This document shows, piece by piece, positions 55,635 to 63,983 of a DNA stretch of 64,000 nucleotides. Below the pieces are notes generated by a model, which saw nothing but the letters and a program-made list of their open reading frames with translations, did no database searches and was not told the origin of the DNA. The DNA is from Streptomyces sp. 1331.2. Lineage in GTDB: Bacteria; Actinomycetota; Actinomycetes; Streptomycetales; Streptomycetaceae. The translations under genes were made by a program, and so were the position numbers. Location: assembly GCF_900199205.1 (NCBI RefSeq), contig NZ_OBMJ01000001.1:1116001-1180000 (forward strand). The letters are read 5' to 3'. Numbering within the stretch: the first letter of the stretch is position 1; every line of letters begins with the position of its first letter.

Positions 55635-56471
55635 ATGCCGTCCACCTCGACGCCCCTCGCCCGGTCCGCCACATCGGCCCGGCCCGCGCCGCTCGCCCAG
55701 CCCGCGCCGCTCGCCCGGATCGTGCAGGGCTCCGGCCCCGGCCTGCTGCTCGCGCACGGCGCCGGCGGCAGCGCCCGGGACAACTGGGGCCCGCTGCTGC
55801 CCGAGCTCGCCGCCCACCGCACCGTCGTCGCCCCCGACTACCCCGGCTCCGGCAACAGCCCGTACGAGCCCGGCGAGCGCACCCTGGACGAGCTCGCCGA
55901 CCGGCTCGTCGCCACCGCCGACGAGGAGGGCCTGGAGACCTTCGACCTGGCCGGCTACTCGCTCGGCGCCGCCGTCGCCGTCCGGATCGCCACCCGCCAC
56001 CCCGGGCGGGTCCGCTCGCTGCTGCTGCTCGCGGGCGTGGCCGGCGGCTCGGCGCGGACACGGATGCTCTCCGACCTGATCGTCGACCTGGAGGAGCGGC
56101 CCGACGACCTCGTCCGACTGATGCTCACCGTCGTGTTCGGCGGGACGTGGGTGGACGCCCTGCCCGCCGACCAGCTCGCGGGGCTGCGGGAGGCGCTCAA
56201 GTCCCCGCTGCCGTCCGGCTTCCCGCAGCAGTTCCGGCTCGCCGGCACGGTCGACGTGCGCGCGGAGCTGGCCGCGATAGCCGTACCGACCCTGGTCGTC
56301 AGCACGACCGAGGACATGCTCGTCCCGCCGTCCCAGCACCGCCTGCTGGCCGAGGGCATCCCCGGCGCCCGCCTCGTCGAACTCCCCAGCGGGCACCTGC
56401 CGATGGTCGAGGTGCTGCCCCAACTGCGCGACGTGGTCCTGGAGTTCGTCAAGGGCTCCGACCGGGGCTGA
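55635..56471 (+). CDS. Alpha/beta hydrolase
   Basis: 278 residues. Oxyanion HGAGGSARDNWGPLL, nucleophile elbow GYSLGAAVAV, Asp in STTEDMLVPP and His in SGHLPMVE form the usual triad. The N-terminus has a Pro/Ala-rich repeat (ARPAPLAQPAPLA). The substrate is unknown; small-ester hydrolysis or detoxification is suggested by the MerR partner. The ATG follows GAAGGAG. The MerR gene starts 43 bases after its stop. Confidence 0.87.
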   Translation: MPSTSTPLARSATSARPAPLAQPAPLARIVQGSGPGLLLAHGAGGSARDNWGPLLPELAAHRTVVAPDYPGSGNSPYEPGERTLDELADRLVATADEEGLETFDLAGYSLGAAVAVRIATRHPGRVRSLLLLAGVAGGSARTRMLSDLIVDLEERPDDLVRLMLTVVFGGTWVDALPADQLAGLREALKSPLPSGFPQQFRLAGTVDVRAELAAIAVPTLVVSTTEDMLVPPSQHRLLAEGIPGARLVELPSGHLPMVEVLPQLRDVVLEFVKGSDRG

Positions 56472-56514
56472 CCTGTACGGGAACACCCCGGCCCGCGGGG
56501 ACGTTCGCCCGATC

Positions 56515-56910
56515 ATGCGCATCGGAGAACTCGCCCGCGTGACCGGGGTGTCCACCCGCCTGCTCCGCTACTACGAGGAGCAGGGACTGCTCCGGCCCGC
56601 CCGGACGACGGCCGGCTACCGCGAGTACGGCGAGCAGGACACCGTACGGGTGTGGCAGATCCGCAGTCTGCTCGCGGCCGGCCTGACCACCCGGGTGATC
56701 GCCGAACTGCTGCCCTGCGCCACCGGCCCCGTCCCGGTCCTGGAGGCCTGCCCGAACCTGCTCGCCACCCTGCGCGGCGAACTCGCCGACCTGGACGCCC
56801 GGATCGACGACCTCACCCGCAGCCGCCAGGCGCTCTCCCGCTACCTCTCCACCGCACGCACCCCGGCGGTGACAGCAGCCGCGGCAGCGGCAGTGGAACA
56901 GGCGGCCTGA
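56515..56910 (+). CDS. MerR-family transcriptional regulator
   Basis: A 131-residue protein with winged helix MRIGELARVTGVSTRLLRYYEEQGLL and the coiled-coil dimer helix. Two cysteines (LLPCATG, LEACPNLL) sit at the end of the DNA-binding part, a pattern common in MerR proteins that respond to drugs or reactive molecules. It is co-directional with the hydrolase and likely acts on the promoter at 55551. Confidence 0.9.
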   Translation: MRIGELARVTGVSTRLLRYYEEQGLLRPARTTAGYREYGEQDTVRVWQIRSLLAAGLTTRVIAELLPCATGPVPVLEACPNLLATLRGELADLDARIDDLTRSRQALSRYLSTARTPAVTAAAAAAVEQAA

Positions 56911-57130
56911 CGGGACGGATCCGGCCGCCGGCCCCTCCAGGTTCCACCCGCAGCACGGCCTGCGGGACGCAGTCCGGGTCGCCGTCGGCGATCCGGACGG
57001 TCGACGCCGACCAGCACATACGCCCCGCTCACCACGGGTGGGGCGTACGCGGCCCAACCGACGCCCAACCCCCGTCCGGACTTCACCCGCGCGTACCGAC
57101 CGTTCACGCCGCCCTGGAAACCTCCCTGGC

Positions 57131-57310
57131 ATGAACGCCAGCCCTCAGGCGCCCTACCAGGAACCGCGCTTCCCGCTCCCCCAGCGGCACCGCCGCCTGC
57201 TCGCCTGCACCGCCGTCCTCGCCTCCATCGCCCTCGGCACCCTGGGCGTCGGCGCCACCGTGGAAACCGTCCGACACGGCCCCCACGCCAGTACCACCGC
57301 CAGCAAGTAA
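57131..57310 (+). CDS. Small membrane protein
   Basis: A 59-residue frame with one membrane helix (LLACTAVLASIALGTLGVGATV) after a basic RHRR. The ribosome site is weak and the frame extends upstream to 57038, but the strong hairpin just behind the stop supports a real transcript. No family recognised. Confidence 0.4.
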   Translation: MNASPQAPYQEPRFPLPQRHRRLLACTAVLASIALGTLGVGATVETVRHGPHASTTASK

Positions 57311-57330
57311 CCGCACACCTCGCCGTCCCG

Positions 57331-57361
57331 GCACCGCCACCCCACCCGAGGGGAGCGGTGC
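57331..57361. terminator. Bidirectional terminator between the small protein and the JetA/JetB-like gene
   Basis: GCACCGC and CCCC pair with GGGG and GCGGTGC, followed by a T-rich CTTCTG/CTTTTG hexamer tract (57361-57396). It lies between convergent genes. Confidence 0.7.
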
Positions 57362-57407
57362 TTCTGCTTTTGCTTCTGCGTCTGCTTCTGCTTCGGCGGG
57401 CGCCCCG

Positions 57408-59207
57408 CTACGCCCGCAGTTCGGTGCGCGGGGAGGGCGGGGGCGGGAGCAGGGGCTCGCGGCGGGAGTGACGGCCGGTGCCGGGGACGGGTTGAAGGTC
57501 CGGGGTCGGGGCGAAGCGGGCGGCGTGGGGGCGGAGGTGCCAGGTCGGCGGGCGCTTGGGCTGGGGGGTGGGGGTGATCAGCCCGAGCCGGAGGAGGAAG
57601 TCCAGGGCGTCACGGCGCAGGGCGGTGCGGTCGGAGAGGTAGCGGGCCGGGAGGCCGTACTCGTCGGCGATGTCGCCGAGGACGCCGTCTATCAGCGCGT
57701 CCGGGATCGGGACGTCGCCCTCGCTGCTCTCCCCGGGCAGCGGGCGGACCTCCTCGACCAGGCGCTCGACCAGCAGCAGGCCGGCCTGGGCGAGGGTGCC
57801 GACGCCGGGGAGGGCGAGGTCGGTGAGTTCGGCGGCGGGGTCGAGCAGGGCGACGCCCTCCGCCCGCAGCTCGGCCTCCAGGCCGAGGAATTCGGCGAGC
57901 GCGGCCGGGCCGCTGAGCCGGTGCTCGTACAGCCAGGCGCGGCGCTCCTCGGGGAGGTCGGCAGCGAGGACGGCGGGCGTCTCGGCGAGCAGGCGGCGTA
58001 CGGCGGTGGCGGGCTCGGCCTCGGCGGCGAGGCGGATGAGGTCGGCGGCGTCGGCAGCGAGGGCGGGCGGGCCGACCGGCACGGCACGGGCGAGTTCGCG
58101 GTCCACGGTCAGGACGAAGGTGTCGTCGTCGGCGTCGGACGGCAGGTCACCGAGTACCTGCCACCCGGCCAGCGCGGCGAGCGCCATGTCGAGATCGGCG
58201 GAATCGGCGGAATCGGCAGGATCGACGGAAGCAGCCGGCTCGGGGGCGGCGGCGCGCATCGCGTCGAGCAGCTGCCGGTAGCCGAGTTGCTCCGGGGCGT
58301 CGACCAGGAACGCCAGGGCGAGGGCGAGTCGGGCGTAGCCGCCGGGGGTGAAGGGGGCTCCGGTGGCGGGGTGTTCGAGCCGGCGGGCGGCGCCGGGGCC
58401 GAGGCCGGCCTTGCAGAGCCGGGCGTGCCAGGGCCCCACGTCGAGGCGGTAGCCGAGCAGGGTGTCGAAGCGTTCGGCGAGCCAGTCGCGGTGACGGCGG
58501 ATCAGCGGGAAGCCGTCGGCGTGCGGGCCGGAGGCGGTGACCAGCGGGTGGGCGAGCAGCAGCCGGGCGGCGATCCGGCGTTCGGCGGCGGGGAGTTCTT
58601 CGCCGGAACGATCCTGCGCGACCGGGGCCGCCGACGGGCTGGCGACCCTCGGGGCTGCCGGCGTCTCCGGCGCCTCCGGTCCCCCCATGGTCTCCGGCAG
58701 CACGCCGTTGATCTCGGGCTTGCGGTGCCGACCGGGCCTGCCGGGCTTGGCCCCTGACCGGACGACGGGCAGTGCGGCGGCGTCACGGCGGGCCCGGCGC
58801 AGGCCGCCCTCGGTGCGGGCCGCGAGGGAGCGCGGGGAGGCGGCCGCGTGGGCGGTGGGGCCGTGCCACCAGCTGACGTCGGGGTCGGCGGGCACGGCGG
58901 GGGCGCCGAAGTGGCGGGCGGGGTAGAGGCCGAAGGAGGCGGCGCAGAGGTCGTGGGCGGTGCCGGGGGTGGCGGCGGCGAACCACTGGGCCAGCCGCAG
59001 CAGTCCAGGGTCGGGAGACAGGGCAGCGGCAGCGCCGGGGACGCCGCCGGGGGCGGCGGCCTGCGGGTCGTCAGCAGCGGCTGCGCCCACGGCTTCGCGT
59101 ACGGCAAGGAAGGGGTGGGCGGCTCCCCGCCCTGCCCCGCCTGCGCGTCCGTCCGGCCTGCCGACGGCCACCCGGGTGGCGCCGACCGCGTAGTCCTGCT
59201 GATCCAT
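57408..59207 (-). CDS. Fusion of a JetA-like fragment with a JetB-like (TIGR02678/DUF2398) protein
   Basis: 599 residues. Residues about 65-165 (LLRLAQWFAAATPGTAH, AASFGLYPARHFG, VSWWHGP, KPGRPGRHRK) match the C-terminal part of TIGR02677/DUF2397 proteins (JetA). Residues about 208-599 match TIGR02678/DUF2398 (JetB): AARLLLAHPLVTAS, LIRRHRDWLAERFDTLLGYRL, PFTPGGYARLALALAFL, AEGVALLDPAAELTD, GVGTLAQAGLLLVERLVEE. In Wadjet-type loci these are separate genes followed by an SMC-like and a nuclease gene; here neither follows, and the JetA part lacks some 350 N-terminal residues. ATG 59207 has only a weak ribosome site. It may be a relic or a repurposed gene. It stands alone between a MerR operon and YhhN. 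Confidence 0.75.
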   Translation of the reverse strand: MDQQDYAVGATRVAVGRPDGRAGGAGRGAAHPFLAVREAVGAAAADDPQAAAPGGVPGAAAALSPDPGLLRLAQWFAAATPGTAHDLCAASFGLYPARHFGAPAVPADPDVSWWHGPTAHAAASPRSLAARTEGGLRRARRDAAALPVVRSGAKPGRPGRHRKPEINGVLPETMGGPEAPETPAAPRVASPSAAPVAQDRSGEELPAAERRIAARLLLAHPLVTASGPHADGFPLIRRHRDWLAERFDTLLGYRLDVGPWHARLCKAGLGPGAARRLEHPATGAPFTPGGYARLALALAFLVDAPEQLGYRQLLDAMRAAAPEPAASVDPADSADSADLDMALAALAGWQVLGDLPSDADDDTFVLTVDRELARAVPVGPPALAADAADLIRLAAEAEPATAVRRLLAETPAVLAADLPEERRAWLYEHRLSGPAALAEFLGLEAELRAEGVALLDPAAELTDLALPGVGTLAQAGLLLVERLVEEVRPLPGESSEGDVPIPDALIDGVLGDIADEYGLPARYLSDRTALRRDALDFLLRLGLITPTPQPKRPPTWHLRPHAARFAPTPDLQPVPGTGRHSRREPLLPPPPSPRTELRA

Positions 59208-59396
59208 GTCGGGGTCCAGACTAGACGGTGCCCGGGTCACCCGGTGGCAGCAACCGGGGTCCCGGGAAAGTCTCCGCAAGAGCCCTCGAACCGGCCGATC
59301 GCCCTCCGCTCCGCACCAGCTCCGCCGACCCCCCGCCCTCGACCGCCCGCTGCAGGCCGTACGCCCACCGCCGCGTCATCCGCCGGACGCCACCGG

Positions 59397-59414
59397 GGTT
59401 ACGCACCGGTAACC
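59397..59414. promoter_or_regulatory. GGTTAC-N6-GTAACC inverted repeat before the YhhN gene
   Basis: A perfect 6-bp inverted repeat with a 6-base spacer, about 80 bases before the YhhN start and between divergent genes. A typical operator size; no regulator is assigned. Confidence 0.5.
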
Positions 59415-59494
59415 TGTCCTTCCGCCGCGCGGCCGCCTCCCTTAAGGTCGGTGCGGATCCCCCTACCGCCCGACCGTCGGAGGAACGCGCCAGC

Positions 59495-60244
59495 ATGAGC
59501 ATCCGTACGACCACCCGCGCCGTCCTCGGCGCGCGCCTGCGTTCGGCCACCGGCCTGCTGGGCGGCTTCGCGGCCACCTCGGCGGCCCACCTGGGTTCGA
59601 TCCTGTCCGGCGCATCGGTGCTGCAGAACGCCACCAAGCCGGCCCTGATGCCGCTGCTGGCCGCGCACAGCGTGGCGGCGGCCAGGACCGCCGAGCGGGA
59701 GGCACCGAAGCTGCTGGCGCCGGCGCTGCTGCTGAGCGCGGGCGGGGACGTACTGCTCCAGCTGAAGAACGACCCCGCGTTCCTCGCGGGCATGGGCTCC
59801 TTCGCGGCGGCGCACGTCTGCTACGTGACGATGTTCGTCCAGCGCGGCGCGCTCACCGACCGCCGCCGGGCCCTGGTGGTCGCGGCCGCGTACGCGACGG
59901 CCTGGGTGGGCCTGGTCGGCCGGCTCTGGCCGGACCTCGGGGACCTGCAGGTCCCGGTGGCCGGCTACAGCCTGCTGCTCACCTCGACGGCCGTCACCTC
60001 GGCCGGGCTGGGCTGGCGGACCGGGCTGGGCGGGGCACTGTTCCTGCTCTCCGACACGCTGATCGCCACCAAGCTGGCGAAGTGGCGGGAACTGCCGGGT
60101 CATCAGTTCTGGATCATGGCGACCTACGTGCTGGCCCAGTACCTGTTGACCAGCGGCATCCTCGCGCACGAGGACGGGCTCTCGCGGGACGAGTTCACGC
60201 GGAACGAGCGCCCGCAGGGCCGCCTGGAACCCCGGACGCTCTGA
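59495..60244 (+). CDS. YhhN/TMEM86-family membrane protein
   Basis: A 249-residue protein with about eight membrane segments. NATKPALMPLLA and LLSAGGDVLLQL, plus LLSDTLIATKL near the end, are the conserved aspartate-bearing motifs of the YhhN family (lysoplasmalogenase-like in animals; bacterial role uncertain). ATG 59495 follows GGAGGAA. It converges on the secreted-protein gene across a two-way terminator. Confidence 0.88.
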   Translation: MSIRTTTRAVLGARLRSATGLLGGFAATSAAHLGSILSGASVLQNATKPALMPLLAAHSVAAARTAEREAPKLLAPALLLSAGGDVLLQLKNDPAFLAGMGSFAAAHVCYVTMFVQRGALTDRRRALVVAAAYATAWVGLVGRLWPDLGDLQVPVAGYSLLLTSTAVTSAGLGWRTGLGGALFLLSDTLIATKLAKWRELPGHQFWIMATYVLAQYLLTSGILAHEDGLSRDEFTRNERPQGRLEPRTL

Positions 60245-60250
60245 CATGCC

Positions 60251-60287
60251 GCCGCGCCACCGGTCCCGTCAGGGGTGGTGGCGCGGC
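60251..60287. terminator. Bidirectional terminator
   Basis: GCCGCGCCACC (60251-60261) pairs perfectly with GGTGGCGCGGC (60277-60287) across 15 bases, between the convergent YhhN and secreted-protein genes. Confidence 0.85.
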
Positions 60288-60314
60288 ACAGGGCTGGGGC
60301 AGGGGCGAGGGCCG

Positions 60315-60926
60315 TCAGGCACCACGCCTCCGCAGCAGCCAGAAGCCGCCGACACCGCCGGCGACCAGCGCGAGGCCGCCGGCCAGCTCCGCCGGGTCCG
60401 CCACGACCGAGCCGCCGAGGCCCGTCTTCACCGCGCCGTGCGGGGCGACCTGCTGGCTGCCGGCACCGGACTGCCCGAGCGAACCGGCCCACTCCCCCGC
60501 CGCCTGGCCCCAGTCGCCGAGGCCCTTGTCGAGGCCCTTGTCGGGGCCCTTGTCCGGGGTGGTGGCCGTGATGGTGGTGACCGTCACGCTGGTGGAGAAG
60601 GCGCCGCCGTCGGGGCAGGTGCCGTCGACCTTGCTGTCCCCGCTGTGCTGGGAGGCCAGCCGGGCGGACCCGGTGTGCTTGCCGTCGGAGCCCAGGGTGA
60701 GGGTCGCCGGGCCGCCCTCGAAGGCGGCGGAGTGGGCGGTGATGGTCTTCGCCTCGGGCTTGTCGGACTTCTCGCAGGAGACCGTGACCGTCACGGTCTG
60801 GCCCGGTGCGGCCTGGGACGGGCTGACCGAGGCCGAACCGTCCCTGGCGGACGCGAGGGGGGCCGTCAGACCGGTCAGCGCCGTCGCGCCGATCAGGGCG
60901 GCGGCGGCCGTACGCATGGGGCGCAT
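60315..60926 (-). CDS. Secreted, C-terminally membrane-anchored protein
   Basis: 203 residues: a signal peptide (TAAAALIGATALTGLTAPLASA), an Ig-like domain beginning SVSPSQAAPGQTVTVTVSC with one Cys pair, a DKGPDKGLDKGL linker and a C-terminal helix (LAGGLALVAGGVGGFWLLRRR). The topology resembles sortase substrates but no LPxTG is present, so it should stay membrane-bound by its C-terminus. The function is unknown. Confidence 0.75.
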   Translation of the reverse strand: MRPMRTAAAALIGATALTGLTAPLASARDGSASVSPSQAAPGQTVTVTVSCEKSDKPEAKTITAHSAAFEGGPATLTLGSDGKHTGSARLASQHSGDSKVDGTCPDGGAFSTSVTVTTITATTPDKGPDKGLDKGLGDWGQAAGEWAGSLGQSGAGSQQVAPHGAVKTGLGGSVVADPAELAGGLALVAGGVGGFWLLRRRGA

Positions 60927-61138
60927 GCCGGAACCTCCGGAATTCTCGGGCGCAGCCGGGGACGTCCGTGTCCACGTGGTCGATCAACTGCACCCGGTCA
61001 CTCACCGACGGTAGGTACGCGCCCCGTGCTCAGCCAGCGCTCAGGACCGTTCGAGTTACGGCCCGCTACCCGGCGTGACGTGCGGCGCTCGTCCTGACGG
61101 GCCCCACGACCTCACTGGCCTCACTGGCCTCACAGACC

Positions 61139-61942
61139 TCACAGGTCGAGGTCCACCACGACCGGCGCGTGGTCCGAGGTGCCCTTGCCCTTGCGGGCCT
61201 CGCGGTCGACGTAACTGTCTGTGACGGCATCGGCGAAGGCCTTGTTTCCGAAGGTGAGGTCGATCCGCATGCCCCGGTTCTTGGGGAAGGCCAGCTGGCG
61301 GTAGTCCCAGTAGGTGTAGGGGCGGTCGTACTTGAGCGGACGCGGCATCACGTCGTGCAGGCCGATCCCGCCCAGGGCCTCCAGCGCCGCGCGCTCGACC
61401 GGGGTGACGTGCGTCAGGCCCTCGAAGGCGGCGACGTCGAAGACGTCCTCGTCGGCCGGGGCGATGTTGAAGTCCCCGAGGACGGCGAACGGGCGGGGGC
61501 CGGCCGCGTCCTCGACGGAGGCCTTGCGCAGCGCCTCCAGCCACTCCAGCTTGTACTGGTAGTGCGCGTGGCCGACCTCGCGCCCGTTGGGCACGTAGAC
61601 CGACCAGACCCGGACCGGGCCGCAGGTGGCGGCGATGGCCCGCGGCTCGACGTCGGGCAGCAGGGCGCCGTCGGCGAGGTAGCCGGGCTGGTCGGGCAGA
61701 CCGCGCACGACGTCCTCCAGGCCGAGCCGGGAGACGATGGCGACGCCGTTCCAGCGGCCGGTGCCGTGCGCGGCCGTCTCGTAGCCGAGCTCGCGGACCT
61801 CGTCGTACGGGAATGCGTCGGCCGCGCACTTGAGCTCCTGGAGGCAGAGCACGTCGGGCTTGGCGCTCTCCAGCCACTCCAGGAGCTTGGGCAGCCGCGC
61901 GGTGACGGAGTTGATGTTCCAGGTGGCGATGCGGACGGTCAC
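61139..61942 (-). CDS. xthA: Exodeoxyribonuclease III
   Basis: A 267-residue endonuclease/exonuclease/phosphatase-fold enzyme for base excision repair. ATWNINSVTARL, LCLQELKC (metal Glu), YVPNGR, VLGDFNIAPADEDV and GTSDHAPVV cover all active-site motifs; WDYRQLAFPKNRGMRIDL is typical of ExoIII. The start is GTG 61942. A 9-base CTCACTGGC-type repeat lies behind its stop at about 61108-61143. Confidence 0.95.
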   Translation of the reverse strand: MTVRIATWNINSVTARLPKLLEWLESAKPDVLCLQELKCAADAFPYDEVRELGYETAAHGTGRWNGVAIVSRLGLEDVVRGLPDQPGYLADGALLPDVEPRAIAATCGPVRVWSVYVPNGREVGHAHYQYKLEWLEALRKASVEDAAGPRPFAVLGDFNIAPADEDVFDVAAFEGLTHVTPVERAALEALGGIGLHDVMPRPLKYDRPYTYWDYRQLAFPKNRGMRIDLTFGNKAFADAVTDSYVDREARKGKGTSDHAPVVVDLDL

Positions 61943-61974
61943 GGCGGGCGGCCTTCCCGGTGGTTCGGTACGGA

Positions 61975-62011
61975 CGGGGTGGGCCGCCCCTCGCGGAGAA
62001 GGCCCACCCCG
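61975..62011 (-). terminator. Terminator between ggt and xthA
   Basis: CGGGGTGGGCC (61975-61985) and GGCCCACCCCG (62001-62011) form a perfect 11-bp stem about 60 bases after the ggt stop and 33 before the xthA start, so it can limit read-through into xthA or act as its leader. Confidence 0.75.
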
Positions 62012-62073
62012 AACATACCGCCCGGCACTGACAGTCCGGACGGCCCCGACCGCCGACCGCCGACCGCCAGGGG

Positions 62074-63864
62074 TCAGCGCGCGGGCCGGACCACCGCGGC
62101 CGCGCCGCCGCCGCGCCGCACCGGTTCGGCGGCGGCCACCCAGCGCCCGTCCGGCAGCCGCTCGACGCCCGTGGCGGCACCGATCTCGGCCACCGGGCCG
62201 AACGCGTGCCCGAGCGCCTCCAGCCCGGCCCGCTCGGGCAGGGCCAGGAACGCGGGCTCGGCCTGGGTCGCGGCGGTGTTGCGCTGGCTGGCGCGCGGCG
62301 CCGCGATCGCCTGCTCCAGGCTCAGACCGCGGTCGAGCCGCCCCAGCAGCACCTGCAGGGTGGTGGTGACGATGGTCGCGCCGCCCGGGCTGCCGGTGGC
62401 CAGGAACGGCTCGCCGTCGCGCAGCACCACGGTCGGGGACATCGAGGAGCGCGGCCGCTTGCCCGGGCCGGGCAGGTTGGGGTCGGGGACGCCGGGGGCG
62501 AGCCGGGTGAAGTCGAAGTCGGTCAGCTCGTTGTTGAGCAGGAAGCCGCGGCCGGGGACGGTGATGCCGCTGCCGCCGGTCTGCTCGATGGTGAGCGTGT
62601 ACGAGACGATGTTGCCCCAGCGGTCGGCGACCGTCAGGTGGGTGGTGTTGGGGCCCTCGTAGGGCTCGGCGACGGCCTGGCCGGTGTCGGCGCAGTCGGC
62701 CGGGTGGCGCGGGTCGCCGGGGGCGAGCGGGCTGGTGAGGGCGTGGTCGGGGCTGATCAGGCAGGCCCGGGAGGCGGCGTAGCGCTCGGAGAGCAGCTGC
62801 CGGGTGGGGACGTCGACGGCCGCCGGGTCGCCGACCCAGCGGTTGCGGTCGGCGAAGGCGATCCGGGAGGCCTCCAGGAAGTGGTGGTAGTACTGCGTGC
62901 CGCTGTACGTCGAGACGTCGCCGCCGTCCTCCAGGATGTTGAGCGCCTCGCCGACGGTGGTGCCGCCGGAGCTGGAGGGGGCCATCGAGTAGACGTCGTA
63001 GGCGCCGTGGGAGACGTGGGTGGGCGCCTGGTCGCGGACCCGGTAGGCGGCGAGGTCGGCGGTGTCGATCCGGCCGGGGCGGGCGTTGCGGCCGGAGGCC
63101 GGGTCGACCGGCGGGTGCTGCACGGTGTTGACCAGGTCCTGGGCCAACTGCCCCTGGTAGAAAGCCTTGACGCCGTCCTTGGCGAGCAGCCGGTAGGTGG
63201 CGGCGAGGTCGGGGTTGCGCAGGACGGTGCCGACCTCGGGGGGCTTGCCATCGGGCAGGTAGAGCTCGGCGGTGGCCGGGAAGTCCTTGAACCTGGCCTG
63301 GTTGTCGGCGGTCTGGCCGCGGAAGGTCGCGTCCACGACGAAGCCGTGGTCGGCGATCCGCTCGGCGGGTTCGAGGGTCTGGGCGAGCGAGCGGGTGCCC
63401 CACTGGCGCAGCGCGGCGTCCCAGGTGGCCGGAGTGCCGGGGACGCCGACGGACAGGCCGCTGGTGACGGCGTCGGCGAAGGCCAGTGGCTTGCCGCCCT
63501 CCAGGAACAGGCCGCTGTCGGCGCTGCGGCCGGCCGTCTCGCGGCCGTCGATGGTGTGCACCCGGCCGGTGGCGTGGTCGTAGTAGACGAAGTACCCGCC
63601 GCCGCCGATGCCGGAGGAGTAGGGCTCGGTGACCCCGAGGGCCGCCGCGGCGGCGACCGCCGCGTCCACCGCGTTGCCGCCCTTGCGCAGGACCTCGATC
63701 CCGGCGGCGGTGGCGTCGGCGTCGACGGTGGCCACCGCGCCGCCCCAGCCCACCGCCTCGGGCACCTTGGGCGGCGGGGCCGCGGCCCCGGCGGGCAGCG
63801 CGGTGGACCAGACCAGCGCGGTGGTGAGCAGCAGTGGTGGTGCCAGGCGGGTCAGCGCCCTCAT
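62074..63864 (-). CDS. ggt: Gamma-glutamyltransferase
   Basis: A 596-residue secreted Ntn-hydrolase that cleaves gamma-glutamyl bonds. Signal peptide (LLLTTALVWSTALPAGAAA). The autocleavage/nucleophile Thr is in NTTHLTVADRWGN near residue 405, with KGGNAVDAAVAAAAALGVTEPYSSGIGGGG upstream and RPRSSMSPTVVLRDG and GSPGGATI downstream, giving both subunits. ATG 63864 follows AGGAGGAACGG. A 20-base near-palindrome overlaps its ribosome site. Confidence 0.95.
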   Translation of the reverse strand: MRALTRLAPPLLLTTALVWSTALPAGAAAPPPKVPEAVGWGGAVATVDADATAAGIEVLRKGGNAVDAAVAAAAALGVTEPYSSGIGGGGYFVYYDHATGRVHTIDGRETAGRSADSGLFLEGGKPLAFADAVTSGLSVGVPGTPATWDAALRQWGTRSLAQTLEPAERIADHGFVVDATFRGQTADNQARFKDFPATAELYLPDGKPPEVGTVLRNPDLAATYRLLAKDGVKAFYQGQLAQDLVNTVQHPPVDPASGRNARPGRIDTADLAAYRVRDQAPTHVSHGAYDVYSMAPSSSGGTTVGEALNILEDGGDVSTYSGTQYYHHFLEASRIAFADRNRWVGDPAAVDVPTRQLLSERYAASRACLISPDHALTSPLAPGDPRHPADCADTGQAVAEPYEGPNTTHLTVADRWGNIVSYTLTIEQTGGSGITVPGRGFLLNNELTDFDFTRLAPGVPDPNLPGPGKRPRSSMSPTVVLRDGEPFLATGSPGGATIVTTTLQVLLGRLDRGLSLEQAIAAPRASQRNTAATQAEPAFLALPERAGLEALGHAFGPVAEIGAATGVERLPDGRWVAAAEPVRRGGGAAAVVRPAR

Positions 63865-63873
63865 CCGTTCCTC

Positions 63874-63893
63874 CTGAGTCGACGTCAACTCAG
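63874..63893 (-). promoter_or_regulatory. Near-palindrome overlapping the ggt ribosome site
   Basis: Outer CTGAGT/ACTCAG and inner GACGTC make an 18-of-20 symmetric element whose inner edge overlaps the AGGAGG of ggt. As RNA it could hide the ribosome site; as DNA it could bind a dimeric regulator. Confidence 0.5.
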
Positions 63894-63983
63894 TTGTTCC
63901 ACAGGAGTGATGATCCGACAACCACTCCACACGGCTACCAACGGGTAGTTGACGGGGCGAAGGCGAGCAGGGCGGGAGGAGCG

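Noticed and set aside
60315..60926. Sortase substrate
   Set aside because: The C-terminal helix and basic tail fit, but there is no LPxTG-like motif.
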